From Diacronema lutheri (lineage: Eukaryota > Haptophyta > Pavlovophyceae > Pavlovales > Pavlovaceae): a stretch of DNA of 64,000 nucleotides. Within the stretch, counting starts at the first letter, position 1; every line of letters starts with the position of its first letter. The DNA lies in contig JAGTXO010000046.1 in the NCBI GenBank assembly GCA_019448385.1, forward strand, positions 186,001 to 250,000, given 5' to 3'. Shown piece after piece: positions 29,611 to 40,232 of this stretch. Below the pieces are notes generated by a model, which worked only from the letters and a program-made list of their open reading frames with translations, was not told the DNA's origin and did not search any database. The translations under genes and the position numbers were made by a program.

Positions 29611-32277
29611 TCATTCCAGCCCGCCCAGGTCGATGGGCCGCTTTCGGCTGCCCGCGGGCGCAGGCGGCGACGCGCGCTCGCCGCCGTGCGCAGTGGCGTC
29701 CGGCGGCGTGGGCGCGGCGCGCGGCGCGCGGGCGCAGACGCCGCCCATCGCGCGCGGCCGCTTGGCTGCGCGCGGGCCGGCCGGGGCCGGGGCCGGGTGC
29801 CGCGCGCCGCTGAGCGTCCGTTTGACGCGGCTGCGCGGCGCAACGGCCGCGTGCACGCCGGGCGGCGCCGGCTGCGCGCCGTCCGCGCGCGGCGCGCGCG
29901 CCGTCGCGGGCGTGCGCGCGCAAGCGCGCCGGTCGCCGCCGCCGCCGTCGTCGTCGAGCGCGAGGGCGATGCGCTTGCGCTGCACGCTCACCTCGAGCAC
30001 GCGCACGGCGACGCGCGCGCCGACGTGCAGTCGGCCCTCGCCTCCTGCGCCGCGCCATTGGCTGGAATGGAGCAACCCGTCAGTGCCAGCGCCCACGTCG
30101 CAAAAGGCGCCAAATGGCGTGAGGTTGCGCACGGTGGCGCGCAGCCGCATCCCCGGCGCGAGGTCCGCCAGCGAGAGCGCGCGCGCGCGCAACGTGGGCG
30201 CCTCGCCGAGCAGCCGGCGCGCGTCGCCAGCGAGGAGCGGATCGCACAGCAGGGCGGCGAGCGCGCGCGCCTCGGCGGCGGCCTCGCCGTCGGGGAGAGA
30301 CGCCGCGCGCGCGCGCAGCTCGGCGGCGGCGGCGGCTGGTAGCGGCATGCCCGCGGCGAGCGCGCGCACGTCCGCGCCGACCGCGGCGAGCGCGGCGAGC
30401 GCAGCGGCGTACGCCTCGGGGTGGACGCGCGTTGCGTCGAGGGGCTCGTCGGGCAGCGCGGCGCCGGGCTGCGCGGGCGCGACACGCAAGAAGCCGGCGC
30501 AGTTCTGGAAAGCCACGCGACCGACGCCCTTCACTTGGAGCAGCTGCGCGCGTGAGCGTAGGGGGCCTCCGCTCTCGACGCGGCTGCGAATGGCGGCCGC
30601 CGTACGCGCCGACAGGCCGGGCACGGCGGCGAGCAGCTGCGCGCTCGCCGAGTTGACGTCGACGCCAACGTCGGCAACGGCGTCCTCGACCACGGCGCGC
30701 AGCGCCGCGCTCAGCTCCGCCTCCTTGACATCTTTCTGGTACAGGCCGACGCCCAGGGCGGACGGCGGCACCTTCACCAGCTCAGCGAGCGGGTCGAGCA
30801 CGCGACGCGCGAGGGAGACGGCGCCACGCTCGGCGACGGGGACGTGCGGCAGCTCGGCGTCGGCGAGCGCGGACGCGGAGAAGGCCGACGCGCCCGCCTC
30901 CGGCACGAGCGTAAAGCTGCTGCAGCACGTGCCGGCCATCGCCAGTGCAACGGCGCGCTGCGCGAGCGCCGTGCCCTTCCCGTCGCCGACCGCGACGAGC
31001 GCGACGGCGTGCCGCTCGATGAGCGCGCGCAGCGCGTGGACAGCGTCCGCCGGCGGCGGCCTCTCCTCTGCCTCGCGCCCGCCGCCGTCGAGCGCGCGCA
31101 CCGTCGCGCTCGCGAGCAGCGCGCCCGTGCGAGCATCGACGACGGCGCATTTGTGACCGCTCGCGAGACCGGGATCAATGCCGAGCACGGCGGCGGTGGC
31201 GGCGGCGGCGGGCAGCTGAACGGGTGGCGTCCGCAGCAGCTGCGATAAATTCGCCGCGAATACGCCCACCGCCTCGCGCCGCGCATGCTCGAGCGCAGAC
31301 CGGCGCGCGCGCGCGGCCGCGGAGCGCACGAGCAGCCGTGCCCACGCGTCACCCGCGGCGCGGCGGAGCACACGCGCGCGAGCGCTGCCGGGAGGTAGCG
31401 CGCGCAGCGCGCCGATCGAGCGCTCCACCGCGCGCAGCGCGCCCACTCCCGCATCCGCCTCGCCGCCGCTCGCCGCGCCCGCAGGCAGCGCCACGCTCAC
31501 CGACAGGGCGCCGCGCTCGGCGCCGCGGTGCAACGCGAGCCACACGTGCGGGCGGACGCGACGGAGGGGCATCTCAAAGTCGGCGTAGTGCGCAAATGCC
31601 TCTGCGTCCGCCGCCGTCGTCTTGCTCGCCACGCGCGCGCGCACGACACCGTGGCACGCGTACGCTTCGTCGGCGGCCGCACGCGCGCCACCGTCGAGGA
31701 GGACGTGCTCGGACAGCGCGTGCACGAGATGCGTCTCGGCGTCGGCGGGCGGGCAGCTCGCGGCGCGCAGCCCGCTCTCGAGCGCTGCGTCCGAACGCAG
31801 CTCGCCGCGCCACAGCGCCGCCGCGAGCGCGCCGACGCCCGCCTCGTGCGCGCGCGCAGCGAGCGTGTCGCGCGCCTTGCGATACGGCTCGTAGAGCGCC
31901 TCGAGCTCGCGCAGGGTGGGCGCGGCGCGGAGCTGCTCGCGGAGGGCGTCAGTAAGCATGGGCGGCTCGCGCTCGCGCAGCGCCCGCTCGATCGCCTCAC
32001 GCCGCTTGTGCACCTCGGCCGCCTCACGCTGCGCGCCCTCGATCGTGCGCAGCTGCGCCGGCTCAAGCCCGCCCGTCAGGTGCGCGCGGTATCGAGCGAC
32101 GAAGGGCACGCTCGCGCCCTCCTTGAGCAGCGACGACGCTGCCACCACCTGCCACAGCGCGCAGCCGGCCGTCTTGGCGATCGACGCCGCCACCGCCTGA
32201 GCGACGACCATGCTCAGGTGGACACGCGGTTCAGCCGTCCGCCATGGAAAGTCTGAAGTCCGGAGTCGAATCGTCAT
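29611..32277 (-). CDS. Tex/SRBD1-type S1 RNA-binding protein
   Basis: A single frame of 888 residues from 32277 (or 866 from 32211). Order of parts as in bacterial Tex and eukaryotic SRBD1: N-terminal helical domain with GASVPFVARYRAHLTGGLEP (near residue 65); YqgF/RNase H-like domain with AAVLGIDPGLASGHKCAVVD (near residue 370); helix-hairpin-helix pair (VDVNSASAQLLAAVPGLSAR; LLQVKGVGRVAFQNCAGFLR, near 540-590); then an S1 domain at the C-terminus (MRLRATVRNLTPFGAFCDVG; GTDGLLHSSQW). A basic tail follows. Role in family: nucleic-acid binding linked to transcription or RNA handling. No targeting peptide is obvious. Its start overlaps the stop of the upstream transporter by an ATGA. Confidence 0.88.
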   Translation of the reverse strand: MTIRLRTSDFPWRTAEPRVHLSMVVAQAVAASIAKTAGCALWQVVAASSLLKEGASVPFVARYRAHLTGGLEPAQLRTIEGAQREAAEVHKRREAIERALREREPPMLTDALREQLRAAPTLRELEALYEPYRKARDTLAARAHEAGVGALAAALWRGELRSDAALESGLRAASCPPADAETHLVHALSEHVLLDGGARAAADEAYACHGVVRARVASKTTAADAEAFAHYADFEMPLRRVRPHVWLALHRGAERGALSVSVALPAGAASGGEADAGVGALRAVERSIGALRALPPGSARARVLRRAAGDAWARLLVRSAAARARRSALEHARREAVGVFAANLSQLLRTPPVQLPAAAATAAVLGIDPGLASGHKCAVVDARTGALLASATVRALDGGGREAEERPPPADAVHALRALIERHAVALVAVGDGKGTALAQRAVALAMAGTCCSSFTLVPEAGASAFSASALADAELPHVPVAERGAVSLARRVLDPLAELVKVPPSALGVGLYQKDVKEAELSAALRAVVEDAVADVGVDVNSASAQLLAAVPGLSARTAAAIRSRVESGGPLRSRAQLLQVKGVGRVAFQNCAGFLRVAPAQPGAALPDEPLDATRVHPEAYAAALAALAAVGADVRALAAGMPLPAAAAAELRARAASLPDGEAAAEARALAALLCDPLLAGDARRLLGEAPTLRARALSLADLAPGMRLRATVRNLTPFGAFCDVGAGTDGLLHSSQWRGAGGEGRLHVGARVAVRVLEVSVQRKRIALALDDDGGGGDRRACARTPATARAPRADGAQPAPPGVHAAVAPRSRVKRTLSGARHPAPAPAGPRAAKRPRAMGGVCARAPRAAPTPPDATAHGGERASPPAPAGSRKRPIDLGGLE

Positions 32278-35209
32278 CCTGAGGCCCGCGTTGGCCTCTT
32301 GCTCGCGAGCAGCGGCTCTCGTTCCGGCGCAGCGGCGCCGCGGCCGCCGGCGCGCCCACCGTGCCCTGCCTGGCGTGCTCCGCACCCGACGCTCTGACCT
32401 GTCGCGCCCGGTCCGGCGAGCGCAGCGCCGGTGGCGACGCGCGGATGCACGGCGTCCGTGCGACCCGCTCCTGCCGCCGCGCCGGTGGCGACGCGCGGAT
32501 GCACGGCGTCCGTGCGACCCGCTCCTGCCGCCGCGCCCCGCGCGCCCGCTGGCTGCTGCGCGGGCGGCCCTGCTGGCTTTGCGCGCGGCACGTGATGGAC
32601 CCCATCGTCCTCGATCCGGATCTGGTCCGTCATCCGAGCGCCGGGGAGCAGCAGGTAGCCGAGCGGGATGCACAGAAGCGGCAGGAGCATGTGGCTCAGC
32701 ACGATGGCGTGCGGCAGCCGCGAGAAGTCGCACGTGCCCGCGCCCGCCGGAGCAACGTCCGCCGAGTCTGCGTCCGCCCCGCCCGTACGAATCCCAAGCG
32801 CCGCGATGAGCTCGACGCCGAGCGAGCCCGCCACCATCGCGCCGAAATTTTGAAAGCCCGCGAGCAGCGCAAACATGGTCGCCTCGAGCTGCGGCGGGCA
32901 CAGCTTCGAGGTGAGGATCACGCTGGGCATGAAGTTGAGCATCGATGCGATCTGGTAGACAACTGCGCGCATACGCGAGGGGGTGGGGGGGCGGGGTAAG
33001 GGGGGGGGGGGGGGGGGATGGGGGGCGGGGGGTTGGTACGGCGGCGGCGGCGGCGGCGGAAGCGCGTAGGCGTGCAGCGCGCGCGCGCGCGCGAGGGATG
33101 CGGGCGTGCGATGCGGGATGCGGGCGTGCGATCCGGGTGTGTCGCGCGCGTGCCGTTGTAGCCGAGCATGTACATGACCTCGTCCGGTATGCCCACGAGC
33201 ACGTTCCACCGCAGCACGATCACCAGATCGACTGCCCCTGCCATCACCTGCAGTAGGACGGTCGACGCGAGCACGGAGCGGAAAGTCCACCGGCGCATGC
33301 ACGTCTGGAAGAGCACAACGCCCAGGTAGCCGAAGAGCGACTGCACCACCGCGCTGTACGTGATGTAGTAGCTGCGCATGCACGGCGGCCCCACACACCC
33401 AGGGAGCCGGTGTGAGGCCACGTGCGCCCGCCAGGCGTCCTCCGACGTGCTGCAGTGCTGTATGCACGGCGCGCGGCGTACGCCCGCGGTGCGCGGACCG
33501 AAAGGAGAAGTGGGGCCCGCCCGGCACGCACTCGTCGGGCGCGACGTAAAAGTAGTCGACCGCGCCGCTCACCTGCACGTACAGCACGCTGCACAGATAC
33601 AGGTAGCTGCGCAGATACAGGCAAGCGGCGCGGCACGGGTCCTCATGGCCGCGCGCGGCGCGGCGTCGCGCCTCGCGTGGTACGCCCAGCCCCCCGGGAG
33701 CGCGCACAGGTTGCACTTTGCGAGGACCCGCGGCAGCGCCCAGAAGGCAAGCGTGCACAGTCCGGCCGAGCAGCCAACAGACGCCGAGAGGAGCACAGAT
33801 GTTGATGCCCCAAACAGGTTGCACGCGCCCACCAGCACGCCCGCCATCGCCATCAGGCCCGCCTGGCGCGAAGCGCGCGGGAGAGAGCGCGCGTGGACGA
33901 GGCGCGCGCCGCGTGAGGTGTGCGCCGCGCCGCGCGCCGCCGCGCCGCGCGCCGCCGCGCCGCGCGCCGCGCTCTGTGGCCGCGGCGCGGCGGCGCGGCT
34001 CACGAGGAGGAAAACGCGCGGGTTGTCGTCAAATTTGGCGCGCTGGAAGCCACGCTGCCCCTCGGGCAGCCGCACATCGCCAAGCGCGCCCAGCTCGGAG
34101 AGCGGCACGACCTGCAGCGCGAGCACGGCCGCGAGCGGGAAGAGCGCGTGGATTGAAGCCGAGTCCGCCGCCCAGCCGACGAGCACCGCCGCGCAGAACG
34201 AGCCAGCCTGCGGGCGGGCGCGCACGGCGGTAGCGCGCGCCGCGCGCACGCGCGCGAGATCGCCGCGTGAGCGAAGCGCTCGCGCCGCGCGCGCCGCGCC
34301 AGGCTGCGCCCGTGTCGTGCGCGTTTGCACACCTGCACGCATGCCCACACCCACGAAACGCAGTCTGAGCCGCTCCATGGCGCCTCGGCCATCGCAGCGG
34401 TGTAGCGCCCTTCGGCGAGCAGATCGACGACGGCAGCCTGCAAGTTGACTCCGAGGAAGCAGAGCGTGACGAAGAGGACGCTCGGCTGTGAGGAGATTGC
34501 ACCGCTGGTCACGATGGCGAGCGCGACGCACGAGATCCCGCCGACCAGCGAGACGGCTGTCATGTAGCTGCGCGCGATGGTGGAGGGGGGGAGCAAAGGG
34601 GGAAAGGCCGGGACGCGGAGCGCACGCCGTGAGGCCGTGCGACCATGAGCGCCCAGCGCTGCAGCCGCGGCGCGAGACGCACGTCTGCTTGCCGTAGCCG
34701 CAGAGCGGGAGTAGGTCGGAGAGCGCGCCAAACAGCGCCTTGAGCGCCCACGGCGTCTTCGTGACGATGTCGTACTGCTGGTAGGCGCGCGCGCCAACGC
34801 CTGCCTGCTTGTAGAAGGGCAGCTTCGCGAGCGAGATCAGCTGCACGAGCATGCCCTTGATGAGCAAGTAGCACGACGTGAGCATAAGCACGAACGGCAG
34901 CCCAAAGTTGTGCACCATGCGGCGCACGTAGCCGGTGCGAGAGCGGCATGGGGCGAGCAGACCCTTGCACGCATCGCGCGGCGTGGGCAACTCATCGCAC
35001 GCCGCCGCGCATCGTGCGCGCAGCCCGAGCTCGCGCGGCGCATCGCGCTCGGCGTTCGCGTCGCTCGCGCCGCTCTCGGTGGTCAAGACCTGGACGCTGA
35101 GTGTGTCGTGGAGGAGCAACGGCTCGGTGCGCGCGACGAGCGGCGACGGCTGCGGCCTGAACGCGTCGTCGAACAGCAGCTTCGCCTTGAGCGGAGGCGA
35201 CGACTTCAT
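32274..35209 (-). CDS. Folate-biopterin transporter (BT1/FBT family), multi-exon
   Basis: Start at 35209 (MKSSPPLKAKLLFDDAF), with a cytosolic N-tail containing an acidic dileucine (TEPLLLHD). At least six exons give about 12 hydrophobic segments. Exon near 34700-34930: MLTSCYLLIKGMLVQLISLA, then KTPWALKALFGALSDLLPLC and GYGKQ, the family signature loop. Next come SYMTAVSLVGGISCVALAIV (about 34500), AAVLVGWAADSASIHALFPL (about 34150), GLMAMAGVLVGACNLFGAST (about 33820), SYYITYSAVVQSLFGYLGVV (about 33330) and YQIASMLNFMPSVILTSKLC (about 32900). The last exon ends the protein with a 54-bp duplicated stretch (32430-32535) and ERE-PLL, a possible vacuole/lysosome sorting signal. Introns hold a run of 17 G (33001) and a CGCGC microsatellite (33920-33975). 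MFS-type import of folates or pterins, in algae often plastidic. Confidence 0.8.
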
Positions 35210-36289
35210 CGTCACCGTCCGTCGCGCGCTCGCGGCCGGTGTCGACGAGGCCGCCGCCAACGCGGGTAAAAAATCCTCAAGTTTGCCGGTAGGAGATCGT
35301 GCGCGTGTGCGCGCGGCGCGGCGCGGGCGTGGCGGCGGAGGCAGCGGCCGCGGCCGCGGCCGCGGGCGCGGCGGCCGTGGTGGTGCTACCGGCGCCGCCG
35401 ACGGTGCCGCAGCCGCTGCCGCACACGCCGCCGCCGCCGCCGCCGCCGCCGCCGCGCGCGTCGGCGCGCACGCCGCTGCCGCCGTCCCCCGGAGCCGCGC
35501 GCGCGACGCGCTCGCAGGCGGCGGCCGCGGCCGCCGCTGCGCTCGCCCCGGCCGCGCCGCCAGCTGGCGTTGCCGCCGCCGCCGGCGCGGCCGCGCCGCC
35601 CCCTTTCCCCACATCGCCACCCCTTTCTCCCATTGTGAAGCCAAGCGCGCCGTAGCGCGCGCGCGCAGGCCTCGCAGCCGCGGCCGGCTTTCTGCCGGCC
35701 GTTGCGCTTGGCTGCGCGCGCGCGCCGTGCGGCGCACTCCGCACACTGCACGGCACGCACACTGCACACACTCACGAAACCCGCAGAGGAATCTGCACGT
35801 GCCACCACCCTGGATGGTCTTCGAGCCCCCAGGGATGCCCTCACACAGCCTCCGCCGCGCGGCGGCGCCCATCTCGCCGACGCCGTTCGAGACGCGCAAC
35901 GGACAGACGTCTGTCCGTTGCGCGGCGGCGCCCATCTCGCCTCTGCGCTCGGCCCTCTGCCGCCGCGCCTCTTCAACATCGTCGGCGAGATGGGCGCCGC
36001 CGCGCTCGGCGCGCGAGCCTCGCGACCGTCTAGGCGCGTCTCGAACGGCGGCAGAGGGCACCCACGTCTGTCCGTTGCGCGTCGCAGTGTGCGGAGAGGC
36101 GCGGCGGTGTGTCCGTTGCGCGTCTCGAACGGCGGCAGAGGGCCGAGCGCAGAGGCGTGGGCCCCAGCCAGCCCCGCCATCGCAGAACGTTTTCAAAAGT
36201 TCAAAGCCACGAGAGGAGTCGCCCCTCGCGGCCTCGCCGGGCGACTTCATTTTGCTCCGGCCTCGCTCGCGTCGCTCGCTGCGCGCGCG
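35210..36289. other. Divergent intergenic region with GCC repeats and foldback
   Basis: 1.08 kb between the transporter and MGDG synthase starts. 35330-35620 is GCC/GCG trinucleotide-rich; open frames there are only poly-Ala/Pro. 35860-36180 is a cluster of inverted and direct repeats described separately. No gene supported. Confidence 0.5.
35860..36150. repeat. Foldback cluster with 32-bp perfect palindrome
   Basis: 35893-35924 is a perfect 32-bp palindrome (each arm CGCGCAACGGACAGAC). The words GCGGCGGCGCCCATCTCGCC, CTCTGCCGCCG and CGTCTCGAACGGCGGCAGAG recur in both orientations: CATCTCGCC at 35871, 35932 and inverted at 35980; GTCTGTCCGTTGCGCG at 35909 and 36066, with a shorter TGTCCGTTGCGCG at 36112. 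This looks like a foldback/MITE-type element or several overlapping copies of one, in the shared promoter region. Confidence 0.7.
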
Positions 36290-38072
36290 ATGGGCGAGCC
36301 GCGGCGGGGCGGGCTGGCGCTCGCGGCGGTGCTGTGCGCATGCCTTGCGCAGCGAGCGTGGGGCGGCGAACCGCGCGTTGCGATGGTGTCGCCGCCCACG
36401 GCGCAGCCCATGCGCGCGCGCTGGGACCACCTGCGCTCAGCGTTGAGACGCGACGGCGTCAGGCTGCCGCTGCCGCAGATCCGGCAACGGAAGCGCAACG
36501 TGCTCATCCTGATGTCGGACACGGGTGGTGGGCATCGAGCCTCGGCTCTGGCGCTCAAGGCGGCGATGGAGGAGCTTCACCCCAACCGGCTGAACGTGAC
36601 GATTGTCGACATGTACGCGTCGTGCTCGAGCCTCCCGTTCCGCTGGCTGCCGCAGATGTACCGCAGGCTCGCGAAGCGGCCGCTGCAGTGGCGGCTAACG
36701 GTGCACCTCTTCGCCGACTTCAAGCCCGTGCGATGGTTCATGGAGCAGTGGATCTTCATGTCGAGCGCGAGCGGGCTGCGACACTGCCTGCGCGACTCGG
36801 CGCCCGAGATCGTCGTCTCGATGCACGCGATGACATCCATCTACCCGATGCACGCGCTGCGCAGGCTAGGCGGCGGGCGGAGGCGCATACCCGTCGTCAC
36901 CGTCGTCACTGACTTGACCACCGTCCACCCCGCCTGGTTTGACAAGCACGTGGACGTCTGCTTCGTCGCGTCCGAGGAGGCGGCGGCGCTCGCGCGCGCA
37001 AAGGGGCTCAAGCCGTCGCAGCTGCGCATGTATGGGCTGCCGATCCACCCCATGTTTGGGCGGAAGCCGATCTCCAAGGCGCCGTTGCGCCGCCGCATCG
37101 GCGCCACGCCCAACAAGCCGCTCGTTCTCCTCGTGGGCGGAGGCGACGGTGTGGGCGGCCTTGGCCGGCTCGCCGAAACCGTTGCGACCGAGCTCGCCGC
37201 GCGCTTCCCGGGCAACGTGCAGCTGATGGTCGTGTGCGGCAAGAATGAGCAGGTTCGCGCCACCGCCCGCCGCGCCGCCCGTTGCGCCGCCCGCCACGCC
37301 GCCCGCCGCGCCACGCGCCCGCCCGCTCGACGCGCAACACTCGGCGCGAGCGGCCAACGATCACCGCGCCGCGCGCGCGCGTGGCAGGTGCGCGCCGAGC
37401 TCGCGGCGAAGCGGTGGGAGGGCATTGACGTGCACGTGCGCGGCTTCGTGCAGCCGATGTGCGACTACATGGCTGCATCGGACTGTGTGATTACAAAGGC
37501 CGGTCCGGGTACCGTCATGGAGGCCGCCTCGCAAGGGCTGCCCGTGATGCTCTCGGGGTACCTGCCGCCGCAGGAGGCGGGCAACGTTGACTGCGTCGTG
37601 CGCGGCGGCTTTGGCGCCTACTCGCGCAAACCGCACGTCATCGCCAAGACTGTCGCGATGTGGCTTGTACGTCGCGCGACCGGCGCGGCCGCTCGCGGAC
37701 GGGGGGGTGTCGTCCTTCCCGTCCTTGTGCGAGCGCTGCAGATCGGAAGGGCGGCCGCGCGCGAGCAGGGCGGCGCGCGCGGACGCGTGGCCCACACGCA
37801 CGGCCGTGAGGGAGCCGGCTCCCGTGTGCGCTGCGCGTCCCGCGCGCGCTCACCGCGGTGGGCGACGATGCCCGACCCGACCCTACTGTGCGCCCGACCG
37901 GGCCCTGCGCGCTGCGCGACCTCAGGCCAACCCAAAGATGCTCGCGACGATGAGCGTCAAGGCGAAACAGGCTGCGCGCCCGCAGGCAGTCTACGCCATC
38001 GCGCAGGACATCTGCAACATGCTCCCCGCGCAGCAGCCGAGCACGCCCAACTTTGCCCTGTCGGCACCCTAA
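36290..38072 (+). CDS. Monogalactosyldiacylglycerol synthase (MGDG synthase)
   Basis: Exons 36290-37252, 37388-37666 and 37926-38072, with GT-AG introns of 135 and 259 bp; product 462 residues. Signal peptide LALAAVLCACLAQRAWGG, as expected for a complex-plastid leader. GT28 hallmarks: NVLILMSDTGGGHRASALAL (N-domain start, diacylglycerol-binding side), TVVTDLTTVHPAWF, LVLLVGGGDGVGGLGRLA, then in exon 2 KAGPGTVMEAASQGLPVMLS and PPQEAGNVDCVV, the UDP-galactose-binding region with the conserved Glu. Exon 3 is the C-terminal helix (AIAQDICNMLPAQQ). Transfers galactose from UDP-Gal to diacylglycerol in the plastid envelope, making the main thylakoid lipid. The intron of 135 bp is in frame, so the unspliced frame stays open. 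Confidence 0.9.
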
Positions 38073-38234
38073 CGGCCGGATCGGAAGGCGTCGCGGCCGA
38101 CGGCTGACGGCAGGAGGCGCGCCGTGGGTGCGAGCGCGCTGCCCCGCCCGCCCGACTGTCACTGCCTCGTGGCGCGTCAAAGGCAGCCCGACTGTCACCG
38201 GCTAGCTCTTGTGGGTTGTCGGCTCCAAAAAAGG

Positions 38235-39395
38235 ATGACGATCGGTTTGCGCGCGCTCGCGGCGCTCGTCGTGCTCGGGTGCACGACGGGCGGCGCGCCG
38301 GCGGCGCGCTGTGAACCGGCGGCCTACCTAGAGCGCGGCGCGTGGCGCAAGCTGCCGCCCGGGCCCCTTGCGCTGCCGCCACGCTGCGTTCCCGACCCGG
38401 CGGCCGAGCTGACGCCTATGGACTACACGGCGGCCAGGTATGCGTGCAACGACTCCGCGCCGGATGCGCCGGCGAACCCGCCGCCGCGCCCAAGGTTCGA
38501 GTGGCATGCCGAGCGGCCGTGCGCGCAGCGCCCATGGGCCAGGCTCTTCCGCCCCAACCGCACCGTCTGGATCGTGGGCGACTCGATGAGCATGCAGACG
38601 GCGTTGGTCCTGCATTGCTCGCTCGCAGGCGCCGTGCCCGCCGGTGTGGACACACGCTGGCGCGCCCCGGCATGGACCTCGTTGATCCCGCGCAGCAGGC
38701 GCGACGTGCACAACAAACGCACGTCCGTCTGCGCTCACCTCGGCGCCGACGGCCAGCGCCTCTGCTTTCTCGTGGCGGGCACCGCCTCCGCGCCGACGGT
38801 CGCCGACGTGCTGCAGCTCGCGATCGCGCACGGGCAGGCGCGCGCGCACGATCTTGCGCTCGTCAACTCGGGCGCGTGGCAGATGGGACGTGTGAGCGGC
38901 GACGCGTACCAGCGTCGGATGGTCGCCGCCCTCATTCGCCTCTCGCGCCACGCCGACTGCCCGCGGCTCTTTTGGCGCGAGTCGTATGCGCAGCACTTCC
39001 CGACGCCCGACGGCGTCTTTACACGGAAAAGCGGATTCAACTCGTTGGTCAACTGCACCAGCCTGCCGACCGTGCAGCCGCCCGTGCTGGCCGAAATCGC
39101 CGCGCAGCTGCGCGCGCAGGCGCACATCCACGTGCTGCCCACGTGGAGGCTGACGCAGGGTGTGCCCGCGGCGCATCGCGGTAACGGCGACTGCAGCCAC
39201 TATTGCAACTGGGTGGGTGTGCTGCAGGCGACGCTCGACGCGTTTGCGCACGCGGACGTGGATGGAGCGGAGGGCGGGCATTCGCATTCGACGTCGGACC
39301 ACACGAGACGGCGTCGGCTTGGCGCGTTGGAGGCGATGAACTCGATCCAGGCCCGTACTGTTCTCCGTGTCGCCGGGCCACTCGGCGCGCCATGA
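38235..39395 (+). CDS. Secreted PC-esterase / TBL-like protein
   Basis: 386 residues from the ATG at 38235. Signal peptide LRALAALVVLGCTTGGAPA. The catalytic Ser motif is VWIVGDSMSMQTALVLHC (GDS box, about residues 110-125). The C-terminal DCSHYCNWVGV (about residue 320) corresponds to the D-x-x-H box of plant TBL and fungal/animal CASD1-type O-acetyltransferases, so the Ser-Asp-His set is complete. Several Cys could form disulfides. Predicted to act in the Golgi or outside the cell on glycans, as acetyl-transferase or esterase. Its 3' end faces the hairpin block of the Fanzor locus. Confidence 0.72.
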   Translation: MTIGLRALAALVVLGCTTGGAPAARCEPAAYLERGAWRKLPPGPLALPPRCVPDPAAELTPMDYTAARYACNDSAPDAPANPPPRPRFEWHAERPCAQRPWARLFRPNRTVWIVGDSMSMQTALVLHCSLAGAVPAGVDTRWRAPAWTSLIPRSRRDVHNKRTSVCAHLGADGQRLCFLVAGTASAPTVADVLQLAIAHGQARAHDLALVNSGAWQMGRVSGDAYQRRMVAALIRLSRHADCPRLFWRESYAQHFPTPDGVFTRKSGFNSLVNCTSLPTVQPPVLAEIAAQLRAQAHIHVLPTWRLTQGVPAAHRGNGDCSHYCNWVGVLQATLDAFAHADVDGAEGGHSHSTSDHTRRRRLGALEAMNSIQARTVLRVAGPLGAP

Positions 39396-39579
39396 CTCGG
39401 CGCCGAGGCCGAGCATGTTCGCGATGAAGACGCTGTGGCGTCCATGCGCCGCCCCGTGCCGCGCGCCGGCGTGCGGGTCGACGAGCTGAGACCAGGCCGA
39501 CGAGGCGACTGCAGCGTGCGACACCCGATCGGCAGCGGGGCGCTCGCGACGAGGCCAGGTTGCTCGCGCTCGAGGACCG

Positions 39580-40232
39580 CATGTATAGGGCGCCTGTGCG
39601 CCCCATACATGATCGCAACCCTGGCCCCTGCGGTCGGCGCGCGCACGCGCGCCGACCGCAGGGGCAGGGGCGCGCTCTCTGGGGCCGCCGCATCCAGAAA
39701 GCAACGCGCCCCCGGCCAGCGCGGCCGGGGGCCCACAGCTGGGCTCGCCCAAAATGGGCGAGCCCAAACTGCGGCAGACGATGTGACCTCGTTTGCGTGA
39801 CGCCGGCGGCCTGTGCCATCGGCGCAAACTCCGAGCAGAGGGGACCGCACACCTAGTAGCGGCCTGTGCGCGAACGCAGCCGCGCGCGCCTGTGCGCGCG
39901 CGATCCGCGGACGCGGTAACCCAAGTGCCCGACCGCCCCGTGCACATGCACGGGGCGGATCGGCCCGACGGCCTGCTGCTGGGGGCAAGCAACTTGCCTC
40001 CGACAGCAGCGCCGCCGTACGGAGCGTGCAGGTCTGTGCGCCTTGCGGCGTGGTGGTGGTGTTTGCGCGAGCGCGCGTCGGCAACCGCGTGCGTGGCGAG
40101 CGGAGGAGCTCGCCACGCGCGCGGCCGCGCGCGTCAGCTCGGGCGCGAGCGAGCGGCGAGGGGGCTGCGCCGCCGGACACGAGCGCGCGGTGCGCGCGCG
40201 CGCGCGCTCGTGTCCGGCGGCAGCCCCGTCGC
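39580..40232 (-). ncRNA. Hairpin block 3' of Fanzor gene, candidate guide RNA
   Basis: Six strong inverted repeats in 650 bp. 40162-40227: about 27 bp with a 2-nt bulge. 39933-39958: 12-bp arms, 2-nt loop. 39740-39766: 11-bp arms, loop AAAAT. 39708-39732: 10-bp arms. 39625-39664: 19 perfect pairs, 2-nt loop. 39580-39611: 13 of 14 pairs. The first starts five bases after the Fanzor stop codon. TnpB and Fanzor proteins use a guide RNA encoded at the 3' end of their gene and reaching to the element end, so this is where it should lie. No ORF here looks real. The ncRNA call itself is inference; very GC-rich DNA also yields chance dyads, but not arms of 19 and 27. Confidence 0.4.

Noticed and set aside
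29611-35209. Bacterial operon or recent bacterial transfer (tight same-strand genes 28.6-35.2 kb)
   Set aside because: The transporter has introns, composition matches the surroundings, and Tex/SRBD1 proteins are common in eukaryotes.
35299-35655. Plus-strand Ala/Pro-rich ORF upstream of MGDG synthase
   Set aside because: Pure GCC/GCG repeat translation; equally open on the opposite strand.
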